A DNA stretch of 38,337 nt from Kiritimatiellia bacterium (GTDB lineage Bacteria > Verrucomicrobiota > Kiritimatiellia > RFP12 > UBA1067). The notes below the pieces were generated by a model. It was not told the DNA's origin and ran no database searches. It saw only the letters and a program-made list of their open reading frames with translations. The DNA lies in the NCBI GenBank assembly GCA_017520845.1, contig JAFXEU010000109.1:1-38337 (forward strand). The letters are read 5' to 3'. A program made the translations under genes and the position numbers. Numbering within the stretch: the first letter of the stretch is position 1; every line of letters begins with the position of its first letter. Of the stretch, positions 38,219-38,337 are shown piece after piece.

Positions 38219-38337
38219 ATGATATCACATCCTGACGTTTTTCGTCAACCCTGTAAATTGCGTTATTTGCAATAAATTACCCCCCCCCCCCCTAACTTTT
38301 TGACACATTATACAAAGCGCGTGTTGTTTTGGTATCA
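38219..38337. other. Non-coding end of window with C13 homopolymer
   Basis: The last 119 bases are AT-rich with no gene. They contain a small hairpin TGACG-TTTTT-CGTCA (38233-38247), a run of 13 C (38280-38292), and an isolated TTGACA at about 38300. The final GTTTTGGTATCA resembles the start of the extended -10 promoters seen elsewhere, but it is cut by the window end. Confidence 0.4.

Overview
The window (about 38.3 kb) looks like a bacterial chromosome segment from a Gram-negative lineage. I would place it in or near the PVC group (Verrucomicrobiota, Kiritimatiellota, Lentisphaerota). The reasons are eukaryotic-like Ser/Thr kinases fused to C-lectin-type (FGE-sulfatase) modules, a eukaryote-like glycogen branching enzyme, lipoproteins, and abundant dispersed palindromic and heptamer repeats inside genes. 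This assignment is an inference; no rRNA is present. Promoters repeatedly show a TGNTATAAT extended -10.

Left part (1-15.9 kb), mostly housekeeping on the + strand: a partial unknown gene, a UvrD/Rep helicase, a secreted GH2 beta-mannosidase, the primary sigma factor RpoD, a membrane-anchored RRM protein, a DJ-1/PfpI protein, glycogen branching enzyme, an endonuclease/exonuclease/phosphatase lipoprotein, a metallo-beta-lactamase-fold protein, tRNA-Pro(CGG) on the - strand, rplU-rpmA with a terminator, obg (possibly leaderless), panB and queH.

Middle part (15.9-25.3 kb), accessory and repeat-rich: a 1212-aa kinase with Sel1 repeats, a TM segment, an FGE domain and a zinc ribbon; a secreted protein with G-QIG-L-N repeats; a 1021-aa kinase with TM, LysM and a Fibrobacter-type paralogous domain; a 407-bp intergenic array of palindromic repeats; an AAA/DUF4143 ATPase; and a kinase remnant that appears to have lost its core by recombination between repeats.

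Right part (25.3-38.2 kb), the most interesting: one tightly packed operon behind a consensus-like promoter. In order it encodes an HTH/zinc protein, a zinc-ribbon SPFH (Band 7) protein, a zinc-ribbon FHA protein, a small ESCRT-III/CHMP-like helical protein, a Ser/Thr kinase, a Vps4-like AAA ATPase with an N-terminal MIT-like helical domain, a second ESCRT-III-like protein with a Cys-rich N-terminus, a CsgG/LpoB-like exported protein, a lipoprotein, a repeat-containing exported protein, a membrane-anchored M48 metalloprotease, and a second kinase whose FGE domain is truncated. My reading is a phospho-regulated bacterial ESCRT-III/Vps4-type membrane-remodelling system linked to the envelope.

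The kinases share a short N-terminal motif, NN(D/A)(V/L)TM. A 73-bp palindromic repeat family, its 25-bp module and 7-bp tandem repeats sit inside the coding sequences at domain junctions, and seem to have driven domain shuffling and deletion.
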